This document shows positions 1 to 8,332 of a stretch of DNA of 64,000 nucleotides, in pieces. The stretch is from JALORV01 sp963707445. GTDB taxonomy: Bacteria; Pseudomonadota; Gammaproteobacteria; Burkholderiales; Burkholderiaceae_F. Where the stretch lies: assembly GCA_963707445.1 (NCBI GenBank), contig CAVPPW010000019.1, forward strand, positions 141,813 through 205,812, in the 5' to 3' direction. The notes beneath the pieces were generated by a model, which worked only from the letters and a program-made list of their open reading frames with translations, was not told the DNA's origin and searched no databases. Numbering within the stretch: the first letter of the stretch is position 1; every line of letters begins with the position of its first letter. The translations under genes were made by a program, and so were the position numbers.

Positions 1-90
1 TGCGAGCCCGGCCAGCAGCCACACCGGCAGCAATCCGTAAAGCAGCAGCGGCTGCAGGACGGCAGTGGTCTCGTTCAGTGCAGCACCCAT
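1..90 (-). CDS. N-terminus of a membrane protein (partial, runs off the left edge)
   Basis: Only the first 30 codons are inside the window. The reading starts at an ATG at 88-90 and gives MGAALNETTAVLQPLL followed by a hydrophobic run rich in Leu, Tyr and Gly, which looks like the first transmembrane segment of an integral membrane protein. The start lies inside the 3' end of the upstream 73-codon gene (stop at 75-77), so the two are probably co-transcribed and translationally coupled. No family can be assigned from 30 residues. Confidence 0.55.
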   Translation of the reverse strand, partial: MGAALNETTAVLQPLLLYGLLPVWLLAGLA

Positions 91-296
91 GAGGGTCGGT
101 GGACCCGGTTGCTTGGATGCAGCAGATAACGTCGACCGAGCGCCTGCTTCGCCTGCTCGAGGCGGCGCAAGTTGCGCTGCGCGAGCTCTTCGTCTGTTTC
201 CACTGTCACGGCGTCGACCAGACGCGCTTCAGAGATGGCCGACAGCCAGCGTCGAACTTTCTCCGCAACCATGAACGCCCTCGCTTCCCGGGTCAC
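75..296 (-). CDS. Small conserved-looking hypothetical protein (73 aa)
   Basis: The gene starts with GTG at 294-296. A TGA in another frame overlaps this start (GTGA, 293-295), as in coupled genes. The product is small, charged and predicted helical, with many Arg, Glu and Ala residues (for example DEELAQRNLRRLEQAKQALG) and no signal peptide or membrane segment. It ends inside the start of the membrane protein that runs off the left edge. I do not recognise the family. Between this gene and the hydrolase (297-437) one frame reads protein-like (GLPTAGFDGMVIAVSLR), but no clean start or stop can be fixed there because of likely indels. Confidence 0.5.
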   Translation of the reverse strand: MTREARAFMVAEKVRRWLSAISEARLVDAVTVETDEELAQRNLRRLEQAKQALGRRYLLHPSNRVHRPSWVLH

Positions 297-437
297 ATTT
301 CGTGGGTGCGCGCCCAGCCCGGTTCACGCGACGCGCCGCCCGCAGGCTCACGGCAATCACCATGCCGTCGAACCCGGCCGTTGGTAAGCCGAGCAGACGG
401 GCGGCCTGGTTCTCGCCGTGAACGGCTGCGGTTTCTG

Positions 438-1206
438 TCAGCGTGCGCGCAAAGGAGCGCGGCCGGTCGCGAGCCAGCCGTGGACGATCTCTGCGACGAC
501 AGTCTCCTGACCGAAAAACTGGTGCGCACTGACCGGACCGCACGGCGGCGCCTCATGATGGCTGCGCGATCGAGCGGATCATGGTCGGCTTCAGCACACG
601 GCGGAAGCCTCGTCGAATTCCGGCGGCACGCAGCGATCGGCTTCGTGATGAGACGACGAGGATCGGAACTGCAACACCGAAAGACGCGAGGTCGGCGTAG
701 AGGCGAAAGATGCCGCTGATCAGGACCACGCCGCCGACGCCGGGCTGCCGGCCGGCGACCAGCGCCGAGACAGCGCCGTTGCTGTAGCCGACGGCAATCA
801 GTCGGGCACCGGCGAAGCGCGCGCGCAATGCGGCGATCAGTGCCTCGATCCAGGCACGGTGCTCGGGGCTCTCGCGATACTCGACCGACATGCGCGGCTG
901 GCGCAGCGGGGAGTCGACCAGGACCAGCGCCGTACCGGGCCGAACCACATCGCGACGCAGCGTCGCGACGTAGCCAGGACCCGCGCCCGGCCGCGGTAGC
1001 GCGTCGGTCAGTCCAAGATGTCCGTCGCCGCCGGTGAAGACGATCAGCACATCGCTCACTGGCCGCGCATCGTCGTGAGCAACGAGCGCTCGCTCGCGAT
1101 GACCGTCGATCGTGATCGCCTCGATGCTCTCGTTGACGGCGGCGCGGGCCGTCGGCACGAGCGCCAGCATCGCGACTAACAGTGCAAGCGGGTAACGCAG
1201 CTTCAT
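438..1206 (-). CDS. Exported alpha/beta hydrolase-like protein (reading frame broken)
   Basis: The start at 1204-1206 opens a classic signal peptide (MKLRYPLALLVAMLALVPTARA), so the product should be periplasmic or lipoprotein-like. The body carries a serine-hydrolase nucleophile elbow (AVGYSNGA) and, near the end, HHEAPPCGPVSAHQFFGQE, a His-containing ending seen in many alpha/beta hydrolases. The frame must change at about 660 (ILVVS to HHEADRCVPPEF) and again near 600 (to RRVLKPTMIRS) for the fold to continue to the TGA at 438-440. About 255 residues result. The substrate is unknown; esterase or small-molecule hydrolase is a fold-level inference. Single-base indels are more likely than true decay because sequence on both sides of each break is well preserved. 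Confidence 0.65.
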
Positions 1207-1298
1207 CACTCGGGGCGCTCCGCACCTCCCGCTGTCCTGCAGTCGATCTTCGCACTCCGGTCGCGCAGGCGCCATGCCGTCGTGATACGGCACTGGGC

Positions 1299-1901
1299 TT
1301 AGCGAGGCGACAGCGAGCGCGATGCCAGCGTGCGCAGCGTGATCGAATAGCGCAGTTCGCGTGTCGGCGCGACGCTGTGCTGCCAGCCCCAGCGCGCGTC
1401 GCCGCGCACCAGATAGAGCGACCGCGGCGCGACCTCGAGACGCAGGACCGGATCACCGCTATGGGGTGGAAAGCGGCGCCAGCGCAATTCGCACGAACCC
1501 GCCAGCGAAACGCCGGCGATACCTTCGAATTCCGGCGTGTCGCGATGCCAGCCGAGCGGCGTGCCCGGTGTGTATTCGGTCACGAGCACGTGCTGCAGAC
1601 GCTCCGGCTCGACACCGAATTCACCGGCCACGCGCGCGCGCAGCGGTTCGAGGAAGCCCGGGAGCGGTGGCGCCGCGTTGAGGCGCTGCGCATCGAAGTC
1701 GTAGGCGGAGCCGAAACTCGCGATGCGACGGCGCGCGAGATATGACTTGTACGGCGCCGGCCGCAGCGTCAGGCCAGCGATTCCATCGACAAGCTGTGCT
1801 TCTTCGTGCGGCGACAGGAAGTCGGCTCGATAAATGAGGCCGGCCGGCAACGCCTCCGCGGCAAAGAGATCGGTCGGATCGAGCGCGGCGCGACGCCTCA
1901 T
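1299..1901 (-). CDS. alkB: AlkB-type 2-oxoglutarate/Fe(II) DNA dealkylation dioxygenase
   Basis: This 200-residue protein is an AlkB-family oxygenase, which removes 1-methyladenine and 3-methylcytosine from DNA by oxidation and uses Fe(II), O2 and 2-oxoglutarate. The iron-binding HxD is visible in GWHRDTPEFE (about residue 119). The distal His and the 2-oxoglutarate-binding Arg residues are in WGWQHSVAPTRELRYSITLR near the C-terminus. Length fits the short bacterial AlkB type. Its ATG (1899-1901) overlaps the stop of the upstream HtrA-like protease gene in an ATGA junction, so expression is probably coupled. No Ada box or adjacent ada gene is present. Confidence 0.9.
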   Translation of the reverse strand: MRRRAALDPTDLFAAEALPAGLIYRADFLSPHEEAQLVDGIAGLTLRPAPYKSYLARRRIASFGSAYDFDAQRLNAAPPLPGFLEPLRARVAGEFGVEPERLQHVLVTEYTPGTPLGWHRDTPEFEGIAGVSLAGSCELRWRRFPPHSGDPVLRLEVAPRSLYLVRGDARWGWQHSVAPTRELRYSITLRTLASRSLSPR

Positions 1902-2950
1902 CGAGCGGACGCAGCGCCCGATTGCGATTCACGCGGCGTGATCGTGAAGTCAAGAAGGCGACCACGACGGATCACGCGCACGTGCACCGGCACATCGATG
2001 CTCTTCGCATCGAGAAGGCGCTGCAGGACATCGATTCCGGTCAGCGGCCTATCCTGCGCCGACACCAGCAGGTCGCCGTCCTCGATCCCTGCGTGACGCG
2101 CCGGCGAATCGCGCTGCACCTCGATGACGCGCACGCCGGTTCCTTCGAGATTGAACGCACGTTGCAAGCGACGGTCGACCGCAACCGTGGCGCCGCTGAC
2201 ACCGATGAAGGCACGGCGCACCCGGCCATGCGCGAGCAGCTGGCCCATCACCCAGCGCACGGTATCGACGCCGGTCGCGAAGCAGATCGCCTGGGCCCCG
2301 GCGATCATCGCCGTATTCAGTCCGACGACGTCGCCGCGAGAGTCCACCAGGGGCCCGCCTGAGTTACCCGGATTCAGAGCGACATCGGTCTGGATGATGT
2401 CGTCCATCAGGCGGCCGCTCGCGGCGCGCAGCGAGCGGCCGAGCGCCGAGATGACGCCCGCGGTCACGGTGTTCTGAAAGCCGAGCGGATTGCCGATCGC
2501 GATCGCGATCTGGCCTACGCGCAGTGTGGAAGAGTGGCCGAGTTCGGCTACGGGCAGCCGATCGGCGCCGACGCGCACGACTGCAACGTCCGTCTCGCTG
2601 TCTTCTCCGATCAGATCACCGTCGAACTCGCGTCCATTGGCGAACGCCACGCGGATTGCGCTCGCGTCGTGCACCACGTGGCTGTTCGTCAGCAGGTAGC
2701 CGTCAGGGGTGAACGCGAACCCGGATCCGGTGCCGCCGCGATCCATCCGCGACCCGCGGGTGCGCTTGCGCACCGAGACCAGCGCAACCGCCGGGCCGAC
2801 GCGCTCGACCGCGCGCACGATCGTCGACGAGTAGGCGTCGAGCAGCGCCCCGTCGTTGGCTGCCGTGGCGGATGCAGCGACCGGGACGGATTCGTCGTCC
2901 AGCGCAAGCGGGGTCGCGCCCAGTGCGTCGATGGAATCCATGCGGGGCAT
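1898..2950 (-). CDS. HtrA/DegP-like trypsin-type serine protease with one PDZ domain
   Basis: The 350-residue product has a trypsin-like domain with the complete triad: His in LLTNSHVVHD (about residue 92), Asp in EDSETDVAVVRV (about 123) and Ser in ALNPGNSGGPLVD (about 199). A single PDZ domain follows (about 255-340, with DSPARHAGIEDGDLLVS). Unusually for this family there is no signal peptide or membrane anchor. The N-terminus is acidic and Ala-rich, so the enzyme would be cytoplasmic if the start at 2948-2950 is right. A second ATG three codons in does not change this. The gene overlaps alkB by 4 nt downstream. Housekeeping DegP has two PDZ domains and is exported, so this is a paralogue of unknown role. 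Confidence 0.88.
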   Translation of the reverse strand: MPRMDSIDALGATPLALDDESVPVAASATAANDGALLDAYSSTIVRAVERVGPAVALVSVRKRTRGSRMDRGGTGSGFAFTPDGYLLTNSHVVHDASAIRVAFANGREFDGDLIGEDSETDVAVVRVGADRLPVAELGHSSTLRVGQIAIAIGNPLGFQNTVTAGVISALGRSLRAASGRLMDDIIQTDVALNPGNSGGPLVDSRGDVVGLNTAMIAGAQAICFATGVDTVRWVMGQLLAHGRVRRAFIGVSGATVAVDRRLQRAFNLEGTGVRVIEVQRDSPARHAGIEDGDLLVSAQDRPLTGIDVLQRLLDAKSIDVPVHVRVIRRGRLLDFTITPRESQSGAASAR

Positions 2951-3096
2951 ATCAGTCCGCCGGCGCCGAAATCAACCACATGGGCGCCGCTGACCCAGTA
3001 TGCTGGCGCGCATTTCGCGCTGGGGCCGCAGCAGCTCACGCCGGCGCTGGCGCACTTTCCCTCGCAAGTCGACACAGGGACGATGGTCATCACGGC

Positions 3097-3588
3097 ATGC
3101 TGATTCGCCACCATGAAGCAGGCGACTGGCCCGCCGTCTGGGCGCTGCTGCACGAGACCTTCCGCGACGGCGACACCTATGCGTTCGCGCCGGACAGTTC
3201 TGAGGCCGAGATCCGACGGGTCTGGATCGAGGCGCCGCTCGCTACGTATGTCGCCTGCGGCCCGGATGGCACGCTGCTCGGGACGTATTACGTGAAGGCG
3301 AACCAGCCCGGGCTCGGCTCGCATGTCTGCAACTGTGGCTACGTCGTCGCGCGCGCCGCTCAAGGCCAGGGCGTCGCCACCGCGATGTGCGAGCACTCGC
3401 AGGTCGAAGCGCGCAAGCTGGGCTTCCGCGCGATGCAGTTCAATCTGGTGGTCGCGACCAATGCGCGGGCGGTGCGGCTGTGGCAGCGACTCGGCTTCGC
3501 GATCGTCGGCACACTGCCGAAGGCCTTTTGCCACGTGCGCCTCGGTGAAGTCGACGCACACGTCATGTACAAGCGGCTGGTCGACTGA
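3097..3588 (+). CDS. GNAT-family N-acetyltransferase
   Basis: A 163-residue single-domain GNAT protein starting MLIRHHEAGDWPAVW. The acetyl-CoA pyrophosphate loop is the AAQGQGVATAM segment (about residues 87-97), and the ARAVRLWQRLGF stretch is the usual GNAT motif B region. The ATG at 3097 is chosen because the domain begins immediately after it. In-frame sequence upstream has no similarity to a GNAT and would overlap the promoter region shared with the divergent HtrA-like gene. The substrate cannot be told from sequence. It is the first of four GNAT genes in about 5 kb. Confidence 0.82.
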   Translation: MLIRHHEAGDWPAVWALLHETFRDGDTYAFAPDSSEAEIRRVWIEAPLATYVACGPDGTLLGTYYVKANQPGLGSHVCNCGYVVARAAQGQGVATAMCEHSQVEARKLGFRAMQFNLVVATNARAVRLWQRLGFAIVGTLPKAFCHVRLGEVDAHVMYKRLVD

Positions 3589-3609
3589 TGGCCTCCGTAG
3601 CAATCGAGC

Positions 3610-4167
3610 GTGCCCGTCGCTGCCGGTTGCGTGTCGGAAGTGTCGCGGACGCCGAGTGTCGTGTCCGGCCTTGCGCTGCTTGTCTTTCTCGACACCTATG
3701 CCGCCGATGGCATGCGCGCCGACCTGGCGCGCGAGGCGCTGGCAGTGTGTTCGGCTGCGAACTTCGCGGCAGCGCTGTCCGATCCGCAGCAGCGGTTGGT
3801 GCTGTCCGAGTGCGACGGCGTTTTGCTCGCGTTCGCTCAGCTTGTCCTGCAGCCGGCGGCCCCGGCCCGCGACCTGCCGCTGGGGCTGGAACTGATCCGC
3901 CTCTATGTGCATCCCGCGTACCAGCGCTGCGGGCTCGGGCGCGCGCTGCTCGCTGACGCCGAGGCGCAGGCTCGATCCGCAGGGGTAGCCCTTTGGCTGA
4001 CGGCCTGGGCGGGCAATACGCGCGCTCTCGACTTTTACCGCGCCCTCGGCTTTGGCGACGTCGGTACGCGACCCTATGTCTTTGAAGCGAACACGTACGA
4101 GAATCGGCTCCTCTTCAAGCCCGCCGGCCCCGTCGCTGACGGACGCACCGAACGGAGGCAGGAATGA
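3610..4167 (+). CDS. GNAT-family N-acetyltransferase
   Basis: A GNAT protein of up to 185 residues whose acetyl-CoA loop reads YQRCGLGRALLADAE (about residues 105-119), followed by NTRALDFYRALGF, the conserved C-terminal Asn/Tyr segment. The longest frame begins with GTG at 3610. A GTG at 3661 gives a start closer to the domain (SGLALLVFLDTYAADGMR), so about 17 N-terminal residues are uncertain. The gene follows the previous GNAT by 21 nt and overlaps the following oxidoreductase by 4 nt (ATGA at 4164-4167), so these genes probably form one transcript with the GNAT at 5150. Substrate unknown. Confidence 0.8.
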   Translation: MPVAAGCVSEVSRTPSVVSGLALLVFLDTYAADGMRADLAREALAVCSAANFAAALSDPQQRLVLSECDGVLLAFAQLVLQPAAPARDLPLGLELIRLYVHPAYQRCGLGRALLADAEAQARSAGVALWLTAWAGNTRALDFYRALGFGDVGTRPYVFEANTYENRLLFKPAGPVADGRTERRQE

Positions 4168-5150
4168 AGGCCGCGTACTACGAAAAAACCGGGCCCGCGC
4201 GTGAGGTGCTCCATGTCGCCGATCTGCCCGATCCCGAGCCGGGACCGGGCGAGGTGCGCGTGCGCCTGCAGTGGTCCGGCGTAAACCCGTCCGACGTCAA
4301 GTCGAGGGCCGGCTTGCGCGGGGGCCCGATGCCATTTGCCCGCATCGTTCCGCACAGCGACGGTGCCGGCGTGATCGACCGCATCGGCGACGGCGTGCAT
4401 CGATCGCGGCTCAACCAGCGTGTCTGGGTGTGGAACGCCGCGTGGGGACGTCCGAACGGCACTGCAGCAGAGTACGTCGTGCTGCCGTCCCGCCAGGCGG
4501 TGGCGCTGCCTGATGCGGTCGATCTGGACGCAGGCGCATGTTTTGGTATCCCCGCGTTGACCGCGCTGCATGCGGTGCAGGCTCATGGCGGCGTGCTCGG
4601 TCGATCAGTACTGGTCGCCGGCGGCGCTGGTGCAGTCGGCCACTATGCGCTGCAGTTCGCGCGGCTGCTCGGCGCGCGCCAGTTGCTGACAACGGTCAGC
4701 GGCCCGGAAAAAGCCGACATCGCGCGGCAGGCCGGTGCCGATGTGGCGATCGATTACCGACGTGAGGATGTGGTCGAGCGCGTACGGTCGCTGACGCTGG
4801 GCCTCGGCGTCGATCGCGTGATCGAGGTCGACATCGCCGCCAACGGCGCGCTCGATGCCGAATTGCTGAAGGCCGGCGGCGAAGCGGTCGTCTACGGCAG
4901 CGGCGCACGCGAGTTCGCACTGCCGTTTTTCCCGCTGATCTCGCGCAGCCTTACGTTGCACTTCTTCATCGTCTACAACCTGACCGACGTCGACCGTGAC
5001 CGGGCCGAGGCGACGCTGCACGGCCTGCTCGAAGCGGGCCAACTGCAGCACCGCATCGGCGCGCGGCGAAAGTTGGCGGAGATTGCACAGGCGCACGAAG
5101 ACGTCGAGTCCGGCCGTGTCATCGGCAACATCGTCATCTCGGTCACCTGA
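4164..5150 (+). CDS. NADPH:quinone oxidoreductase-type zinc-independent alcohol dehydrogenase family protein
   Basis: The 328-residue product is a medium-chain dehydrogenase/reductase of the quinone oxidoreductase (QOR) type. The N-terminal GroES-like domain starts MKAAYYEKTGPAREVL and contains the family segment WSGVNPSDVKSRAG. The Rossmann half contains VLVAGGAGAVGHYALQ (about residues 150-165), the nucleotide-binding loop. The structural zinc cysteines of alcohol dehydrogenases are absent, as expected for QOR. It likely reduces quinones or enones with NADPH in the cytoplasm. Start and stop overlap both neighbours by 1-4 nt, indicating an operon with two acetyltransferases, though no shared pathway is evident. 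Confidence 0.88.
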   Translation: MKAAYYEKTGPAREVLHVADLPDPEPGPGEVRVRLQWSGVNPSDVKSRAGLRGGPMPFARIVPHSDGAGVIDRIGDGVHRSRLNQRVWVWNAAWGRPNGTAAEYVVLPSRQAVALPDAVDLDAGACFGIPALTALHAVQAHGGVLGRSVLVAGGAGAVGHYALQFARLLGARQLLTTVSGPEKADIARQAGADVAIDYRREDVVERVRSLTLGLGVDRVIEVDIAANGALDAELLKAGGEAVVYGSGAREFALPFFPLISRSLTLHFFIVYNLTDVDRDRAEATLHGLLEAGQLQHRIGARRKLAEIAQAHEDVESGRVIGNIVISVT

Positions 5151-5929
5151 TGCACGCCGCGGAAACGCACCCCGATGCGATCGATCGGCGCGTCTGGGAC
5201 GCTCATGGCGATGCGTGGCAGACGCAGGGACGCCTGCGCGAAGGCCTGGGCGGCGGCGCTGCCGACATGCCGGGCATCCGCCTGATGGCGTCGGGGCTGC
5301 CGCACGCGCAGTGGAACAACGGCGACGTGACGCAGACGGAGAAAGTGTCCTGGGACGACGTGCGGGCCTGGTATGCCGCCCGCGCCGGCGGCCGCGGCGT
5401 CCCGTGGGGTGTCCGGGTGCCGGCCGGCACGGCCTTCGGGCGCGGGCGGCTGGTTTTCCGCAAACGCTGCATGGCACTCGATACCGCGCGCTTCCGCCTC
5501 TTTTCCTGCGCAGACGACCTCGCCATTCGGGTGGCTGATCCGGAAGATGCGGCCACCGTGTCGCGCATCGACGCCGAAGCCTTCGAGACGTCTACAGAAC
5601 AGGCGCGTCCGTGGATCGAACCGCAGTTAAGCGCTGCGCGATTCACCGTAGCGCTTGCCGTTCACAGCGATGCACCGGTGGGGGCCGCAACTGCGATCCG
5701 CACCGACGGTCGCGCGGGCCCATGCGTTGGGATCTTCGGCGTGGGGGTGATCGGCACGGCACGCGGACGCGGCATCGGCAGCGCGATCACCAGCTGGCTA
5801 GTAGCGCGCGCGTTCGCGGCGGGCGCGACGCTGGTTCACCTGAACCCGGATAGCGAGGCGGCCGCACGACTCTATTCGCGGCTCGGCTTCGAGGAGACCG
5901 CGGGACTTGATGTCTACACGGACCTCTGA
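5150..5929 (+). CDS. Two-domain GNAT-family acetyltransferase
   Basis: A 259-residue protein with an N-terminal domain of about 125 residues (contains ASGLPHAQWNNGDVT and a VPWGVRVP strand) and a C-terminal GNAT domain (about 125-259) with the acetyl-CoA loop GTARGRGIGSAITSW and SEAAARLYSRLGF. N-terminal regions with a Pro-x-x-N-x-x motif preceding a GNAT occur in other bacterial acetyltransferases, so this looks like a known but functionally uncharacterised architecture. The ATG overlaps the last base of the oxidoreductase stop. The gene ends at 5929 and converges on the VOC protein gene. Confidence 0.78.
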   Translation: MHAAETHPDAIDRRVWDAHGDAWQTQGRLREGLGGGAADMPGIRLMASGLPHAQWNNGDVTQTEKVSWDDVRAWYAARAGGRGVPWGVRVPAGTAFGRGRLVFRKRCMALDTARFRLFSCADDLAIRVADPEDAATVSRIDAEAFETSTEQARPWIEPQLSAARFTVALAVHSDAPVGAATAIRTDGRAGPCVGIFGVGVIGTARGRGIGSAITSWLVARAFAAGATLVHLNPDSEAAARLYSRLGFEETAGLDVYTDL

Positions 5930-6003
5930 AGCGCGTATTCGGTACTTCTAGCGCCGCGATACGCGCCTGCGGCGATTCGCTGGCACGACGGCGATTGGCC
6001 GGC

Positions 6004-6375
6004 TTACGACTCAGTTTGCGGCTGAAAGAGTTCGATTGGGTTCCCAGATGGGTCCTCCACCAGGACCTGCTGCCCTCCCGGACCCTCGATAGGATCACTC
6101 CGAAACTGAGCCCCGGTGGAGCGCAGCGCCGCCATGGCTGCCGATAAGTCCTGAACCTCGATCACGAGTCGGTTCCAACCGCCAGGCGAGGGCTCTGAAC
6201 CATCCGCTAGTCGGCGTGACGCGGACGACCCCGGCCCGCTTAGCCAGAGCTGCAGATCGCCCCTCTGCAGCATCGCGAACGGCGAACCCCAGCGTTCCTT
6301 CTCAGCAAAGCCAAGGGCTGCGTAGAAAGGCAAGGCCTGGTCAACGTCCTTGACGAGATAGCGAACCGTAGCCAT
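6004..6375 (-). CDS. VOC superfamily (glyoxalase/bleomycin-resistance fold) protein
   Basis: The product of about 123 residues starts MATVRYLVKDVDQALPFY and shows the paired beta-alpha-beta-beta-beta repeats of the vicinal oxygen chelate fold. It ends VEDPSGNPIELFQPQ, the conserved C-terminal signature of the family with a metal-ligand Glu. The start at 6373-6375 is preferred over an in-frame ATG 19 codons upstream because a GGAGG lies 5 nt before it. Members are metal-dependent dioxygenases, isomerases, glutathione transferases or binding proteins. The particular function here cannot be told. Confidence 0.82.
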   Translation of the reverse strand: MATVRYLVKDVDQALPFYAALGFAEKERWGSPFAMLQRGDLQLWLSGPGSSASRRLADGSEPSPGGWNRLVIEVQDLSAAMAALRSTGAQFRSDPIEGPGGQQVLVEDPSGNPIELFQPQTES

Positions 6376-6530
6376 GGCGCCTCCGACCGTCCAGTTTCGG
6401 ATAATTCTGAGGTCGCCAGCGGCCGGCTGCAATTGGCCGAGGCCGACACGACACGTCCTATTCAGTTACGGGCTTCTCGGGCGTGACGACCCTGAAGCTG
6501 TGCCGAGGTGAGCCGCCGAGTTCTCGGTCG

Positions 6531-7181
6531 TTAGACCGGTGCCTCCCCGCGACCCTGGAGCACCAACCTTGCAAAGAGAATCCCTGCCACAAGCATGAGC
6601 AGGTTGCCGATCTTGCTGAGGAGAACTTCGGCAGAGACGATCTCGCCCATGATCAGAATTGAGCCCAGCGCAAGACAAAGTGCCGGCCAACGAAATGGAC
6701 CAGCCGGGAATGCGAGCGCAATGACGGCGAGGACTGTGCCGATGAAGAATGCCAGCAGGCCCGGCACGAGCACCGCGAAGATCGCGGCCGACTGGAAGGT
6801 TTCAAGAAGGACAACGGCGGCGGCCAGGTCAGCGCCCTCGGCGAGAAATCGCCCGAGCAGCATCTCGAACACGAAGACCGCCGACAGCGCGCCCACCGAA
6901 GCGACCAGGAGAAGACGCGCGGCATAACCGGCCACGGGTCTGCGGCTTTCTGCGAGCTTCGCCACAGTGAGAATGCCCGGGATGAACAGGAGCATCCCAA
7001 CGAACAACAGAAGATGCGCTGCATACCATCGCGTGGCGGCCTGGGCGACGATGGCGACTTGAGCAGCCGCGTCCCAGCTTTCAGCCGGATGGAAGAGATC
7101 GCCGACGCTCATCAGCGCAGGGCCAACGACCAGGCTCGCGGCTCCTATGGCCCTACGATACCGAGGGAGTGCAGCATCCAT
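6531..7181 (-). CDS. Hypothetical polytopic membrane protein
   Basis: A protein of about 216 residues with roughly six hydrophobic segments and no soluble domain. Hydrophobic runs include AIGAASLVVGPALMSVG, LLLFVGMLLFIPGI, VLVPGLLAFFIGTVLA and LLMLVAGILFARLVLQ. The start at 7179-7181 is chosen over an upstream ATG because GGAGAG sits just before it. It resembles small uncharacterised membrane proteins such as DUF4386-like families, but I cannot assign it firmly. No transporter motif or catalytic residue stands out. It is flanked by a VOC gene and a GNAT gene on the same strand, with gaps of about 155 nt on each side. Confidence 0.65.
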   Translation of the reverse strand: MDAALPRYRRAIGAASLVVGPALMSVGDLFHPAESWDAAAQVAIVAQAATRWYAAHLLLFVGMLLFIPGILTVAKLAESRRPVAGYAARLLLVASVGALSAVFVFEMLLGRFLAEGADLAAAVVLLETFQSAAIFAVLVPGLLAFFIGTVLAVIALAFPAGPFRWPALCLALGSILIMGEIVSAEVLLSKIGNLLMLVAGILFARLVLQGRGEAPV

Positions 7182-7338
7182 GATGATCTCTCCTGCAGCG
7201 CGCATTGCAATGTGAGTTGTGTGAGAGTCTCCTTACGCGTTTCCACTATCGCAACTTGCATTATCAACACGAACCCGCCGCACTGCTTTCATGCAGGACA
7301 GGCGGTGGCCAAGCCCGCGCCCTTTCCCGCTCTCTGCA

Positions 7339-7827
7339 CTACGGCAAGAGCTCAAGCACTTCGTCGCCATGACTATCGAAAGCGAGTGTCGTGCGCCAGC
7401 CGAGGCGGCGGTAAAAGCCGTAGGCGCGACAGGTCGGATCGGGCGAGCAACCCAAGAAAAGGCGGTCATGTCCGAAGGAGCGTAGTTGCTCGACGACCAT
7501 GGTGAGAAGCTGACGGCCGAGGCCGCGGCTCTCGTAATCGGGAAGCAAGGCAAGCACGACGACTTCCCCGGTCTCCTTGGACCCGAAGCAGTAGCCGACG
7601 AGGCTGCCGTCCGACTCGCAGACAAATCCAGGCAACGACCCAGCTTCAATATCCCGCGCCCACGACTCAGCGGTGATGCCGGCGTTGCGGAGCCGCTCCT
7701 CCGATACTGCGTTCTCGCGGGTGAGTCCCCGGATTCGGACACACTCCGGGGCGTCGCTCGGCACTGCAGGGCGAACCTGAGAATTTCTCGTCACGACCGG
7801 TTTAGTCCGCTTGCGTCTGGTTCTCAC
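7339..7827 (-). CDS. GNAT-family N-acetyltransferase
   Basis: A protein of up to 162 residues with a GNAT core. The acetyl-CoA loop is DYESRGLGRQLLTMVVEQ (about residues 95-112), followed by RAYGFYRRLGW. The N-terminal extension MRTRRKRTKPVV is very basic. A GTG at 7792-7794 (TRNSQVRPAVPSDAPE) may be the true start. The first GTG (7825-7827) lies only 17 nt after the end of the truncated-looking sigma factor gene and has AGGCGGCGG in front. Fourth GNAT gene in this stretch. Substrate unknown. Confidence 0.78.
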   Translation of the reverse strand: MRTRRKRTKPVVTRNSQVRPAVPSDAPECVRIRGLTRENAVSEERLRNAGITAESWARDIEAGSLPGFVCESDGSLVGYCFGSKETGEVVVLALLPDYESRGLGRQLLTMVVEQLRSFGHDRLFLGCSPDPTCRAYGFYRRLGWRTTLAFDSHGDEVLELLP

Positions 7828-7843
7828 CCGCCGCCTCAGCGCT

Positions 7844-8332
7844 TCAGCGACACCGATAGAAGCAGTCGGTCGCGATCTCTTGCTCGCTCAGGCCGGCGAA
7901 GTAGCGCATTTCGACGACCCGGCGCAGCCGCCGGTCACTGTTGTCCAGTTCGTCCAGTGCGTCGTTAATGCGGATGATGTCTTCGTCCTGGTTGCCGATT
8001 GAACCGGCGATCTCGGTGTTGAGCGTCAGATTCGCCTGGCCTCCGCCCCGGCGTTCGGCGTTGCGCTTGCGCGCGAAGTCGACGATGACGTTGCGCAGGA
8101 CCTGAGACACATATGCCATGAAGCGGCCACGTCTGTCGAGGTCGATGCGCCCCGCGCCCTGCAGTCGCAGATAGGCCTCGCGCGCGAGCGACGTCGGGTC
8201 AAGCAGCGTCAGCGGACCGTTTTCCGCAAGCCGCGCCCGCGCCATACGGTGAATGTCCGAGTACAGCAGCTCGAAGATGCTGTCGAGTGCAGCACGATCG
8301 TTCTCCGCGATGCGGTGCAGAAGATTGGTCAC
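7844..8332 (-). CDS. ECF-type RNA polymerase sigma factor, apparently truncated in region 4
   Basis: From a GTG at 8330-8332 the product reads as an extracytoplasmic-function sigma factor of the type with the N-terminal signature VTNLLHRIAENDRAAL (I recall such proteins as the TIGR02999/Sig70-ECF-like group). Region 2 is complete, with FMAYVSQVLRNVIVDFARKR as the core-binding and -10 recognition part. After RRVVEMRYFAGLSEQEIA, where the region 4 helix-turn-helix that reads the -35 element should follow, the frame ends in TDCFYRCR and a stop. None of the three frames downstream restores a recognisable region 4 before the GNAT gene begins 17 nt later. No anti-sigma gene is adjacent. It is either a genuine truncation or several indels. 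Confidence 0.7.
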   Translation of the reverse strand: MTNLLHRIAENDRAALDSIFELLYSDIHRMARARLAENGPLTLLDPTSLAREAYLRLQGAGRIDLDRRGRFMAYVSQVLRNVIVDFARKRNAERRGGGQANLTLNTEIAGSIGNQDEDIIRINDALDELDNSDRRLRRVVEMRYFAGLSEQEIATDCFYRCR

